Source: Lachnospiraceae bacterium (lineage in GTDB: Bacteria > Bacillota > Clostridia > Lachnospirales > Lachnospiraceae). From it: 9,892 nt of DNA. Positions 1 through 6,643 of the stretch are shown piece after piece; within the stretch, counting starts at the first letter, position 1, and each line of letters opens with the position of its first letter. The DNA lies in contig VSOA01000134.1 in the NCBI GenBank assembly GCA_009774585.1, positions 1 to 9,892 on the forward strand, written 5' to 3'. The translations under genes and the position numbers were made by a program. Under the pieces are notes generated by a model. The model saw only the letters and a list, made by a program, of their open reading frames with translations. It did no database searches and was not told the origin of the DNA.

Positions 1-198
1 ATATAACGCATATATACTAGTAGAGAGAATAATTATAACTATTCTTTACCTAATGGGCACATCAGTCATCCACTTCCACTCTTCCCCTGCTCCTTTCATC
101 TCCAAACCATCTTGGCAAATACCTCTATCTCTGATATCATAAAACCCAGCATAAGCTTATCCCATATACCAGACGATTAAAATCTAGGAGAACCGATA
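1..198. other. Left-edge noncoding region upstream of the radical SAM gene
   Basis: No credible coding sequence is seen on either strand. The right half holds the promoter at 112-140 and the ribosome site before the gene at 199. The left part is AT-rich and contains an imperfect 18-nt palindrome at 27-44 (arms GAATA and TATTC, one mismatched pair inside), which could be a repressor site but is weak evidence alone. Any gene further left lies outside the window. Confidence 0.6.
112..140 (+). promoter_or_regulatory. Predicted sigma70/SigA-type promoter for the radical SAM-mutM operon
   Basis: A -35 hexamer TTGGCA (112-117, 5 of 6 to consensus) and a -10 hexamer TATCAT (135-140, 5 of 6) are separated by exactly 17 nt. 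This predicts a start near 147 and a leader of about 50 nt before the ATG at 199. It is the only candidate of this quality upstream of the gene. It was found by eye and not tested against background. Confidence 0.6.
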
Positions 199-1104
199 AT
201 GACCAATCCCATCATCCATGAAATTGATGCACAAGGCATTATATCCAAGTCCAATCTACCGGTCAGCGATTACTGTGCCAACCCGTATACCGGATGTACT
301 CACGCCTGCAAATATTGTTATGCATCCTTTATGAAGCGATTTACGGGACATACGGAACCGTGGGGAACATTTATAGATGTGAAACACTGGAAAGAAATCA
401 AAAACCCCGGAAAATACAAGGGAAAAGAATTGTTTATCGGCTCTGTCACCGATCCTTACAACCCGCAGGAAGAAATATTCGAGCGCACAAGGACTTTGCT
501 TACACAGTTAAAAGGCAGCGGCGTAAAATTGACCATTTCCACTAAATCAGACTTAATCCTGCGCGATCTTGATTTGATCAAGTCTTTTTCGGACGCCCGC
601 GTTTCATGGTCTATCAATACATTAGATGAAGATTTTCGTGAAGATATGGACAATGCCGTTTCCGTCAAACGCCGACTTGCGGCCATGAAAGAGTTTTACC
701 AGTCAGGAATACGCACCGCCTGCTTTATCTCTCCCATTTTCCCCGGGATTACAGACGTAAAGGCAATCATACAACAGGCAAAGTCACAGTGTAATTTGAT
801 CTGGCTGGAGAATCTGAATCTGCGCGGCGCTTACAAGACAGTCATTATGGACAATATACGAGAAAAATATCCACAGCTTTTACCTCTGTATCAGGAAATA
901 TACCAGCGCAAAAACCGGTTCTATTGGGAATCGCTTGACGCAGCGTTACGGTCTTATGCCGCCGAAATCGGGCTTGACTATGTAACAAATGATGACAGTA
1001 TGACGCGGGAATTTAGTGCCCCACCCGTAATAGTCAACTATTTCTATCATGAACAGATTCGAAAAAACAACCGTGCGGGCAAACCGGGCGGTACAGAAAG
1101 GTGA
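199..1104 (+). CDS. Radical SAM protein, spore photoproduct lyase-like (possible 'mobile pair' type)
   Basis: This 301-residue protein should bind a 4Fe-4S cluster and cleave S-adenosylmethionine to start radical chemistry. The CX3CX2C cluster motif is Cys33, Cys37 and Cys40, inside an NPYTGC-HACKYCYA segment that also follows the start in SplB-like radical SAM proteins. The downstream stretches GSVTDPYNPQE (about residues 81-91) and TISTKSDLILRD (about 112-123) are also typical of that class. From memory, the N-terminal CYASFMKRFTGHTEPWG block resembles proteins annotated 'radical SAM mobile pair protein', usually encoded as two adjacent radical SAM genes; only one is present here, so this name is tentative. 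The start is supported by AGGAGA 8 nt before the ATG. The stop lies 5 nt before mutM, so the two are probably co-transcribed. The substrate is unknown. Confidence 0.85.
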   Translation: MTNPIIHEIDAQGIISKSNLPVSDYCANPYTGCTHACKYCYASFMKRFTGHTEPWGTFIDVKHWKEIKNPGKYKGKELFIGSVTDPYNPQEEIFERTRTLLTQLKGSGVKLTISTKSDLILRDLDLIKSFSDARVSWSINTLDEDFREDMDNAVSVKRRLAAMKEFYQSGIRTACFISPIFPGITDVKAIIQQAKSQCNLIWLENLNLRGAYKTVIMDNIREKYPQLLPLYQEIYQRKNRFYWESLDAALRSYAAEIGLDYVTNDDSMTREFSAPPVIVNYFYHEQIRKNNRAGKPGGTER

Positions 1105-1109
1105 ATACT

Positions 1110-1946
1110 ATGCCAGAATTACCGGAAGTTGAAACAATCAAGAGAGTCATCGAACCTCAGATACAAGGACTTATCATTGAAAAAGTAACTGTAAGGCGCC
1201 CGGAAGTTGTGGCTCATCCTGAAGCGGACGAATTTTGCACACTGCTGACCGGGCAGACCATTTCCCATATGACGCGCCAAGGAAAATTCCTGATGATACA
1301 TTTAAACAGTCATGACCGCATGATTCTGCACTTGCGCATGACGGGATGTCTGCTGCTTACCCCGCATGATCATCCGGAGGAAAAGCACACGCATATCATA
1401 TTCAACTTAAGTAACGGCAGCGAACTGCGTTTCTCAGATATGCGCCGCTTTGGGCGGTTTTGGCTGCTTCGGGAAGATGAAAATGATACATACAGCGGCG
1501 TCAATAAATTAGGCGCAGACCCGTTCGGTGCAAAACTCACCGCCGAGTATCTGCACGCTCGTCTGAGCAGACGCCATAAGGCGATTAAAGAATGTCTGTT
1601 GGAGCAGAACATCATTGCCGGAATCGGCAATATCTATTCCGACGAGATTCTGTTTGCATGCGGAATCTACCCAGCGCGCCCGGCAGACACTTTGGAAGAT
1701 CAGGATTGGGACAAGCTTGCCGCGCTCATTCCCAAGCAGCTCCTCTATTTTATTAACAAAAATGAAATTACCGCGGAAGAATATCTGGAAGCGAAAGGAC
1801 AGGACTACCGCAACACACCCTTTTTGCAGGTTTACGGACATGCCGGCAAACCGTGCCCAAAATGCAGCGAAACGCTATGCCGTATGGTAGTCGGCGGAAG
1901 GGGAAGCGTGTACTGTCCTGTCTGTCAGAAAAAATCAGCAGATTAA
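1110..1946 (+). CDS. mutM: Formamidopyrimidine-DNA glycosylase (Fpg/MutM)
   Basis: This is the base-excision repair enzyme that removes 8-oxoguanine and ring-opened purines and nicks the abasic site by beta/delta-elimination. The start must be the ATG at 1110 and not the in-frame GTG at 1101, because Pro2 is the catalytic nucleophile: the mature protein begins P-E-L-P-E-V-E-T. Glu3 and Lys59 (in the RQGKF segment) match the other conserved catalytic residues. The helix-two-turn-helix segment around LLEQNIIAGIGNIYSDE is intact. The C-terminal zinc finger has Cys249, Cys252, Cys269 and Cys272, with the conserved Arg264 in GGRGSVYC. At 278 residues it has a normal length. AGAAAGG lies just before the start. 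Its stop codon overlaps the stop of the convergent sirohaem synthase gene. The link with the upstream radical SAM gene hints at a shared DNA-repair role (inference). Confidence 0.96.
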   Translation: MPELPEVETIKRVIEPQIQGLIIEKVTVRRPEVVAHPEADEFCTLLTGQTISHMTRQGKFLMIHLNSHDRMILHLRMTGCLLLTPHDHPEEKHTHIIFNLSNGSELRFSDMRRFGRFWLLREDENDTYSGVNKLGADPFGAKLTAEYLHARLSRRHKAIKECLLEQNIIAGIGNIYSDEILFACGIYPARPADTLEDQDWDKLAALIPKQLLYFINKNEITAEEYLEAKGQDYRNTPFLQVYGHAGKPCPKCSETLCRMVVGGRGSVYCPVCQKKSAD

Positions 1947-2590
1947 GAACGCATAAACTGTTGCCGTACTATTTCCTTCAATTCGGAAAACGTCACCTTG
2001 CCTTCCCTTTCCATACAGTATAGGAACATTTTTTCCATAATCTCTTTCCTGACTGTTTCCGGCACATCTGATTCCGTTATCAGCGGTCGAATTTGACCCA
2101 TTAAGTCAATCGTTTTGTCCAAGCCCCATGGAAGCATTTGCGATATTTCTTTTCTCATCCACGATGCCGCCACCGGGCTTTTGCCATCCGTAGAAATACC
2201 AATCGTCATACTCCCCTCCCGCACAAGCGCCGGGAAGTAGAACGAACATTTCTCCTTGTCATCCACCACATTGACGGGAATATGCGCTTCCTTACAGTAT
2301 TCCGAAATACGACCGTTCAGCGCCTCGTCGTCCGTCGCCGCAATCACGAAATCCGCATCCTCCAAATCCTCCATGCAAAAAGCACGTTCTTTCAGCAGAA
2401 GCAAAACCTCTCCCGCTTCTCTCTGCTGCCTTTCCTGATTCCGTATGCATTCATCTATCTGCGGCGCAATCACCATGAGATTCGGTCCAAACGGAAGCAG
2501 TTTCTCTACCTTCCTTGCCGCTACCTTACCGCCTCCCACGATGACGCCTTTTTTATCTGCTATCTCCATAAAAAAAGGAAAATATCCCAT
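1943..2590 (-). CDS. Sirohaem synthase, precorrin-2 dehydrogenase/ferrochelatase-type (Met8/SirC-like)
   Basis: This protein is expected to oxidise precorrin-2 to sirohydrochlorin with NAD+, and it may also insert iron to give sirohaem. The NAD-binding glycine loop is GVIVGGGKVAARK (residues 15-27). The segment VNVVDDKEKCSFYFPA (106-121) carries the Asp that corresponds to the catalytic Asp of CysG/Met8. The segment ISTDGKSPVAA (132-142) matches the conserved Ser/Gly-rich loop. It is a stand-alone 215-residue form without the uroporphyrinogen methyltransferase domain of full CysG. I chose the ATG at 2590 because AGAAGGAGT lies 6 nt upstream; a longer in-frame reading to 2638 would add 16 residues with no ribosome site. 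It lies 50 nt after the Nudix-GNAT gene. Together with hemA at 6644-7771 it points to sirohaem supply for the sulfite-reductase-like protein. Whether it has ferrochelatase activity cannot be told from sequence. Confidence 0.9.
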   Translation of the reverse strand: MGYFPFFMEIADKKGVIVGGGKVAARKVEKLLPFGPNLMVIAPQIDECIRNQERQQREAGEVLLLLKERAFCMEDLEDADFVIAATDDEALNGRISEYCKEAHIPVNVVDDKEKCSFYFPALVREGSMTIGISTDGKSPVAASWMRKEISQMLPWGLDKTIDLMGQIRPLITESDVPETVRKEIMEKMFLYCMEREGKVTFSELKEIVRQQFMRS

Positions 2591-2640
2591 TGTGACTCCT
2601 TCTGACTGTTTTCCGGATAAAATTAAATTGCCGTTCACCG

Positions 2641-3591
2641 CTAAACCGCTCCGGACTCTCCTGCCTCCAAAACGTACATCACTTCTCTCAGTTCTTTGCC
2701 TTCATAAGTGTCTGTCTGGACTATGTCGCCCTGCACAAACCCGAATCGTTCATAGAATCTGCGGGCATTCTTGTTTTCCTCCAAAACCCATAAATATGCT
2801 TTCTGATATCCCATATGGCTAAGTTCAGAAAGCACAGCCTGCATCAGCTGTCTGCCATACCCCTTATGCATCTCCTCCGGCAAAAGATAGATGGAAACAA
2901 TCTCACCGTAACCCTGCATCTCCTTCATCCTTGCATGACAATAAGAGGAACTGCCACAGATCTTCCCATTGTCAACCAGCACCAAAGAGAAACGCCCCGG
3001 CTGCTTAAGTCCATTCGCCCACTGTCCTGTCGGAATACTGTCTAAAAATGCGTCCGGTATAATGCCGCGGTACGCATGTTTCCAACTTCTCTCATATACA
3101 TTACTTACCGCCAGCATATCGTCCGTTTCCTGAATAGGTCTGATCTCTATCTTATGCCCCAAAGAATGTTCTTTCATATATTCTTCCGCCTGTCCGGCAA
3201 AAATCGGTGCAACATGCGGATATGTAAGATTGTGCGGAAGTTTCTCAAATAATCCTGTTTTCTCCATCTCGCTTTCAGGCAGACTGCCCAGCTTGCGGAT
3301 CACTGCAAGAAACACAGCTCCATTCGCCGAGCTTTGCGAATCATATCCTTCATAATCACAGATATAATAAAGATCCGCCTCACGAACGCCGCTCTCCTCA
3401 TACAACTCTCTTTTCGCTGTGTCATGCGGCGTCTCTCCCTCCTCTATATGTCCGCCCTGCATTTCCCATGTATCGCGCTTTTTATGTTTGCTGAGCAGCC
3501 ATTTATCCTGATAATAAGAGCAGATTACAACGTACTTGTAATTATCTAAACTATTCTCCGGGTGAATATTACACCGTAACTCTTCACGCAT
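2641..3591 (-). CDS. Nudix hydrolase-GNAT acetyltransferase fusion
   Basis: A single 316-residue protein joins two enzymes. The N-terminal half (about 1-140) has a complete Nudix box, residues 47-69: G47, E53, R61-E62, E65-E66, G68, and the surrounding GX5EX7REUXEEXGU pattern fits. The C-terminal half (about 147-309) is a GNAT N-acetyltransferase with the acetyl-CoA loop HKGYGRQL (242-249) and the usual ENKNARRFYERFGF segment (272-285). The Nudix substrate (a nucleoside diphosphate derivative) and the acetyl acceptor are unknown. The start at 3591 has GAGG at good spacing. Its ATG lies inside the 3' end of the ACT-domain gene (ATGCGTGA, an 8-nt overlap), so translation is probably coupled. 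Upstream in-frame ATGs would lie deeper inside that gene and look less likely. Confidence 0.9.
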   Translation of the reverse strand: MREELRCNIHPENSLDNYKYVVICSYYQDKWLLSKHKKRDTWEMQGGHIEEGETPHDTAKRELYEESGVREADLYYICDYEGYDSQSSANGAVFLAVIRKLGSLPESEMEKTGLFEKLPHNLTYPHVAPIFAGQAEEYMKEHSLGHKIEIRPIQETDDMLAVSNVYERSWKHAYRGIIPDAFLDSIPTGQWANGLKQPGRFSLVLVDNGKICGSSSYCHARMKEMQGYGEIVSIYLLPEEMHKGYGRQLMQAVLSELSHMGYQKAYLWVLEENKNARRFYERFGFVQGDIVQTDTYEGKELREVMYVLEAGESGAV

Positions 3592-3976
3592 GATCCACCT
3601 CATTTCTAGGCTGCATATAACCTGCGTCAGCCAACACCTGCAATGCTTTGTCATAATTGTCACATTTTGTCAGAATGTAATCTGTATTATAAGTTGAGAC
3701 AGCATAAATCCCGATTCGGCTCTCCGCCAGTAAAGTGGATATTTCAGCCAGAATACCTATGAGAGAAAAGTCCAGCACGCCTTGTATACGAAATGCTTTC
3801 CAACCGTCGTCACGTACAGCAACATTATTTGGGACATCCTCTGTCAGACAGACCAACGAATTTTCTTCATCCGTCTTTCCCAAGAAACAATATTGCGCAT
3901 CCAGATTCACCTGCGAATAATCTGTCACCTTGCACACGGAAAAATCACCGTCTATTTGTTTGATTTGTATGTTCAT
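3584..3976 (-). CDS. ACT-domain protein, probable amino-acid-sensing (ACT_7-like)
   Basis: This small 130-residue protein has a C-terminal ACT-type fold signature, about residues 68-119, with the pattern LDFSLIGILAEISTLLAESRIGI followed by a predicted beta strand and helix. ACT domains bind small ligands, often amino acids. Stand-alone members of this kind (PF13840 type, from memory) have no enzyme domain attached, and here too none is visible. I chose the ATG at 3976 because AAGGGA precedes it by 7 nt; a TTG at 4009 would add 11 residues (the open frame is longer) but has no ribosome site. The last codons overlap the start of the Nudix-GNAT gene. The ligand is unknown. A regulatory or sensing role for the linked gene is possible but unproven. 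Confidence 0.82.
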   Translation of the reverse strand: MNIQIKQIDGDFSVCKVTDYSQVNLDAQYCFLGKTDEENSLVCLTEDVPNNVAVRDDGWKAFRIQGVLDFSLIGILAEISTLLAESRIGIYAVSTYNTDYILTKCDNYDKALQVLADAGYMQPRNEVDHA

Positions 3977-4408
3977 GCCATCTTCCCTTATCACTTCATA
4001 GTCTGCCAAATAAAGTCTTCTTTAAAAGCAAACCGAAGGTAACAGAAGTTATAAAATCTGTTCCTCCGGATAACGATACTTTCCATCTATACAAGAAATC
4101 TTTTGGGCTTTCACATAATTCTCCACTCATATTTCAAGCGTTTTTCTTCCGATTTTTCTGTATTACCGAACACTTAAATGCCTTATACATTGCAGACGAT
4201 AATTCGGGCGAATCCTCATCAAAAGCAATCGGCTGTTTTATTCTTTTGCAACATTGTAACATACAACTGCAAATCTTTCTATACGCATTTAAAACAATCA
4301 ACCCTGATGTTGATCACTTAACTTATGACTCTCGCATGGGCATTAGAACATGGATACCTCATATAGATTGAAAGAAACTCATTTATTTTTTATAAATTCT
4401 TTAAGTTA
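3977..4408. other. Decayed intergenic region with fragments of broken reading frames
   Basis: No intact gene is seen in about 430 nt. On the minus strand several short in-frame stretches follow one another in different frames: a 42-codon ORF at 4134-4262, then a frame reading TEKSEEKRLKYEWRI (about 4112-4162), then a frame reading AQKISCIDGKYRYPEEQIL ending in TAA near 4050. This looks like one or more small protein genes broken by frameshifts, but I do not recognise the family. A weak hairpin (AACAGA/TCTGTT arms, 10-nt loop) lies at 4041-4062 and lacks a U-tract. Confidence 0.45.
4134..4262 (-). pseudogene. Possible small-protein remnant (42 codons)
   Basis: An ATG-started frame encodes a 42-residue peptide containing PIAFDEDSPELSSAMYKAFK, an acidic, helix-forming stretch that reads like real protein rather than random translation. 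The frame stays open a further 19 codons upstream of the ATG, to a TGA. No convincing ribosome site precedes the ATG. A continuation in neighbouring frames (see the surrounding region) suggests frameshift decay. The family is not recognised; a small antitoxin-like or regulatory protein is a guess only. Confidence 0.3.
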
Positions 4409-4637
4409 CTATTTTATAAATCCATTTTCCTCATACCATTTTCTTAGTACTTTATTTTCTTCCACAATTCCGCTCATTTTTTAATTGGTATAACAATCTG
4501 TCCTGCGTTGTAGCAAATGCCGTAAGGCGTGGAGCATTATCTATTGTGAAGCCTAATTCCTCCGCAACGGTATAGAAACTTCTTCTTATAACATCAACAC
4601 ATTCTGCAATATCATTTCCATCTATCTCTCTTATCAT
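4409..4637 (-). pseudogene. GNAT acetyltransferase pseudogene with internal deletion
   Basis: The gene begins normally. GGAGTG precedes the ATG at 4637, and the first 54 residues (MIREIDGNDIAECVDVIRRS..., ending RLLYQLKNE) match the N-terminal part of a GNAT acetyltransferase. The frame then shifts after a junction near 4466-4475. The next frame reads GIVEENKVLRKWYEENGFI and stops at 4409-4411. That segment belongs near the C-terminal end of the same kind of protein, so the core with the acetyl-CoA loop is missing, by my estimate about 70-80 codons. The final segment after GFI is also absent. The original frame runs into TAA at 4452-4454 after RNCGRK. The product would not be an active acetyltransferase. 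Confidence 0.75.
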
Positions 4638-4767
4638 GATTTTCTCACTCCAATTCTGTTTTATCATCTTCTGCCTTACCCGTTCTTTCTGCCCAGCACT
4701 GATTGCTTTCGGCTTGCGGTAATGGATATATTTGTCTATGGCGCTGTAATAATCCACTTTATGACGT
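4638..4767 (-). other. Spacer between methyltransferase and GNAT remnant, open but unassigned
   Basis: These 130 nt contain a minus-strand frame without stops that runs in frame into the GNAT remnant and reads VDYYSAIDKYIHYRKPKAIS followed by AGQKERVRQKMIKQNWSEKI. It has a protein-like composition (Tyr, Lys and Arg rich) but no start of its own. It may be the tail of another lost gene joined by the same rearrangements. I do not recognise it. Confidence 0.35.
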
Positions 4768-5550
4768 CTAAGGTTTTCTTGCAAGCTGCAGATCAATGGT
4801 ATCATATAATGTAATCTGCCCGCCGAAACGATTGATGGCGTCCTCAATTTCTGAGAAAAATACTTTCCTTTTCTCTTCTTCGATAATCATATGGTCTGAA
4901 TACGTTCCCAGAAGTGCAATGTACTGTTTCGCACTAAACGTTCTCGTCCTGCGATAAAGATGATAGCAGATATCGATAAACCCATATTTCTGCGCTATCT
5001 CTGCCCTCTCTTTTGCCTCCTGCTCACCATACTCGTTTCCCTCTTTTGCATTCGGCATATGCACTGCATAAATTCGGTCTATCGTCTGCGAGAGTTCTTT
5101 TCTGCCCTTATCTTCGTAAGGATGATTCGCAAATCTTGCAAATGCACCGCCGCTCTTTAACATATCAAATACCTTCGGGTATCCTATTTCTTCCGGCACC
5201 CAGTGAAATGCAGACGCAGAATATACAAGATCATATGAGTTGCTCTCATACGCAAAATCTTCAAATTTGGTATGCACCACTGAAAATTCGGAGAATTCGC
5301 GGAATTTATCTCGACATAGTTCTGAGAAATTCTTTCCGTATTCTACGGCAGTCACCTTGCATCCGGTCTTCAGAATGGGAAGCGTCGCCTGTCCCCCTCC
5401 AATCCCTACTTCGACGGCATGACTTGTCTTGTCAAGCTGCCGGTACTTGAAAATATCCTCATACATTTCCTCAACATATCCGGGACGCAATTTTTCATAT
5501 TGCTCCGCAACTGTATCAAACGTCCATTCCAGTCCTTTAATAATTGCCAT
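4768..5550 (-). CDS. Class I SAM-dependent methyltransferase
   Basis: This 260-residue protein has the Rossmann-type methyltransferase fold. Motif I is AVEVGIGGGQAT (residues 45-56), which binds SAM. An acidic residue ends strand 2 in TAVEYGKN (67-74). The segment YDLVYSASAFHWV (106-118) is typical of the UbiE/Methyltransf_11 group; the FHWV piece is common in small-molecule methyltransferases. The N-terminal FDTVAEQYEKLRPGY (11-25) is also characteristic of that group. The substrate is not predictable. The start has AGGAGAGG about 5 nt before the ATG. The gene starts 10 nt after the stop of the 59-residue small-protein gene, so it probably ends the hemA operon. Length is normal and no defects are seen. 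Confidence 0.9.
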   Translation of the reverse strand: MAIIKGLEWTFDTVAEQYEKLRPGYVEEMYEDIFKYRQLDKTSHAVEVGIGGGQATLPILKTGCKVTAVEYGKNFSELCRDKFREFSEFSVVHTKFEDFAYESNSYDLVYSASAFHWVPEEIGYPKVFDMLKSGGAFARFANHPYEDKGRKELSQTIDRIYAVHMPNAKEGNEYGEQEAKERAEIAQKYGFIDICYHLYRRTRTFSAKQYIALLGTYSDHMIIEEEKRKVFFSEIEDAINRFGGQITLYDTIDLQLARKP

Positions 5551-5560
5551 AATTCCTCTC

Positions 5561-5740
5561 CTAGCCGCAAATACTATATTCCATCATCTCATAGACAAGT
5601 CTCGAGCCTTCCATGATTTCTGCCGGAAGCAGTGCGCGTGCAACACACTTTGGCTCCTCCTGCCCGTCGCCCTCCTTCTTCAGATACGCATAGTCACCGT
5701 CAAGGCTTTCAACGGTATAATAGATTTTGTCTAATAACAT
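5561..5740 (-). CDS. Small conserved-looking protein, 59 residues
   Basis: This short gene reads MLLDKIYYTVESLDGDYAYL at its start, then an acidic and lysine-rich middle, a CVARALLPAEI segment (residues 32-42), and ends MMEYSICG. An excellent ribosome site, GAGGAGGAAG, lies 4 nt before the ATG at 5740. The gene fits exactly between its neighbours, 16 nt after the carbamoyltransferase stop and 10 nt before the methyltransferase start, which argues strongly that it is translated. The order of a strand-rich GDYAYL, then ARALLP, then a final hydrophobic strand loosely recalls small DUF3006-like proteins, but that is only an impression. No signal peptide or membrane segment is seen. Function unknown. 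Confidence 0.75.
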   Translation of the reverse strand: MLLDKIYYTVESLDGDYAYLKKEGDGQEEPKCVARALLPAEIMEGSRLVYEMMEYSICG

Positions 5741-5756
5741 CTTTCTTCCTCCTCAC

Positions 5757-6605
5757 TTACCGCCAATCTTTTTCATCGTTTTCCATACACCATATCATAA
5801 CAGCCTGCTGGACCGCCAGCAAACTCTTCTTAAATTCATAACCTACGAAATACCCGGAATCAATCACGTCATCAGACACCTCTTCCCCGCGGTAAAACGG
5901 CGGGCACGGATTCAGGACGGCTTTTGGGTTCGCCATGCCCATAGCTTCCTTCGTAACCTGACAACTTCTGAAATCCTCCAGCACATCTGCCGGCAAAGAG
6001 TCCGTACATATAATATCCTTGCCGATCACTGCTTCTCTAATATCATGACACGCCTTGATCCCTTCTATCTCGTAGCCCTCACCACAACACTGCGATAGAT
6101 CAAGTCCCATGACTTCCGACGCCTCTTTCCATGCCAGACCAATATTGCCGGATTTCCCGCAGAATAAATATTTATCACATATAAAGTCTTCTCTCATCTT
6201 GGATAACGCATACAAATCTGCCAGAATCTCACAAGGGTGATTGACGTCAGTCATGGCATTAATGACCGGAACCTTTGTATACTTGGATATCTTTTCAAGA
6301 ATCTGTATATCCTTATGACGTGCGACTATGATATCAGCCCAATGATTCAAATAACCGCAGACATCTCTTAAGTCTTCTTTTTTGTTAAGCGCATCCGTCG
6401 GAAACAGTATGGACTGACCACCCAGCAGATAAATCCCCTTTTCAAAAGTTACCCGCGTCCTGATACTCGACGCCGGAAAGAACAAAACCGCACTTTTCCC
6501 TTTCAGAAAACCTCTGTATTTTCCTTTCGCAACTTCGTCAGCAATATGAAAAATATGATATACATCATTTGGCTGTAAATCCGTTAATCGAATGAAGTCC
6601 CTCAT
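5757..6605 (-). CDS. Aspartate/ornithine carbamoyltransferase-family protein with divergent motifs
   Basis: This 282-residue protein has the two-domain carbamoyltransferase fold. The carbamoyl-phosphate loop, STRTR in classical enzymes, is S47-I-R-T-R51. The HPxQ motif is HPCE (123-126), with Glu in place of Gln, followed by ILADLYAL. The second domain starts with KYLFCGKSGNIGLAW (145-159). The DxxxSMG ornithine loop of true ornithine carbamoyltransferases is not seen: the region reads TDSLPADVLEDF (201-212). The HCLP motif position reads NPCPPFYRG (232-240), more like the HPGPxNRG of aspartate carbamoyltransferases. It is somewhat shorter than the usual ~310 residues. It lies directly after hemA (38-nt gap), not with arginine or pyrimidine genes. 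The usual database name would be ornithine carbamoyltransferase, but the real substrate is uncertain. Confidence 0.85.
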   Translation of the reverse strand: MRDFIRLTDLQPNDVYHIFHIADEVAKGKYRGFLKGKSAVLFFPASSIRTRVTFEKGIYLLGGQSILFPTDALNKKEDLRDVCGYLNHWADIIVARHKDIQILEKISKYTKVPVINAMTDVNHPCEILADLYALSKMREDFICDKYLFCGKSGNIGLAWKEASEVMGLDLSQCCGEGYEIEGIKACHDIREAVIGKDIICTDSLPADVLEDFRSCQVTKEAMGMANPKAVLNPCPPFYRGEEVSDDVIDSGYFVGYEFKKSLLAVQQAVMIWCMENDEKDWR

Positions 6606-6643
6606 TTTAAACCGCCTTTTTTATTCTTCTATTCCCTGCAAAA

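Noticed and set aside
1101..1109. GTG at 1101 as the mutM start
   Set aside because: The enzyme needs Pro2 as nucleophile, which only the ATG at 1110 gives.
2138..2605. 155-codon plus-strand frame
   Set aside because: It is a shadow of the sirohaem synthase gene on the minus strand, with no domain and no ribosome site.
2591..2638. 16-residue N-terminal extension of the sirohaem synthase
   Set aside because: The internal ATG at 2590 has a strong ribosome site and matches the usual family start; the extension has neither.
4039..4064. Hairpin as a transcription terminator
   Set aside because: The stem is only 6 bp with a 10-nt loop and no U-tract follows on either strand.
4452..4847. 131-codon minus-strand reading frame as one gene
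   Set aside because: It overlaps the methyltransferase C-terminus and joins an unrelated spacer to the N-terminal part of a truncated GNAT gene; the real start of the GNAT part is at 4637.
5013..5450. 145-codon plus-strand frame
   Set aside because: It is antisense to the methyltransferase gene, which has clear SAM motifs; the plus-strand translation has no protein-like features.
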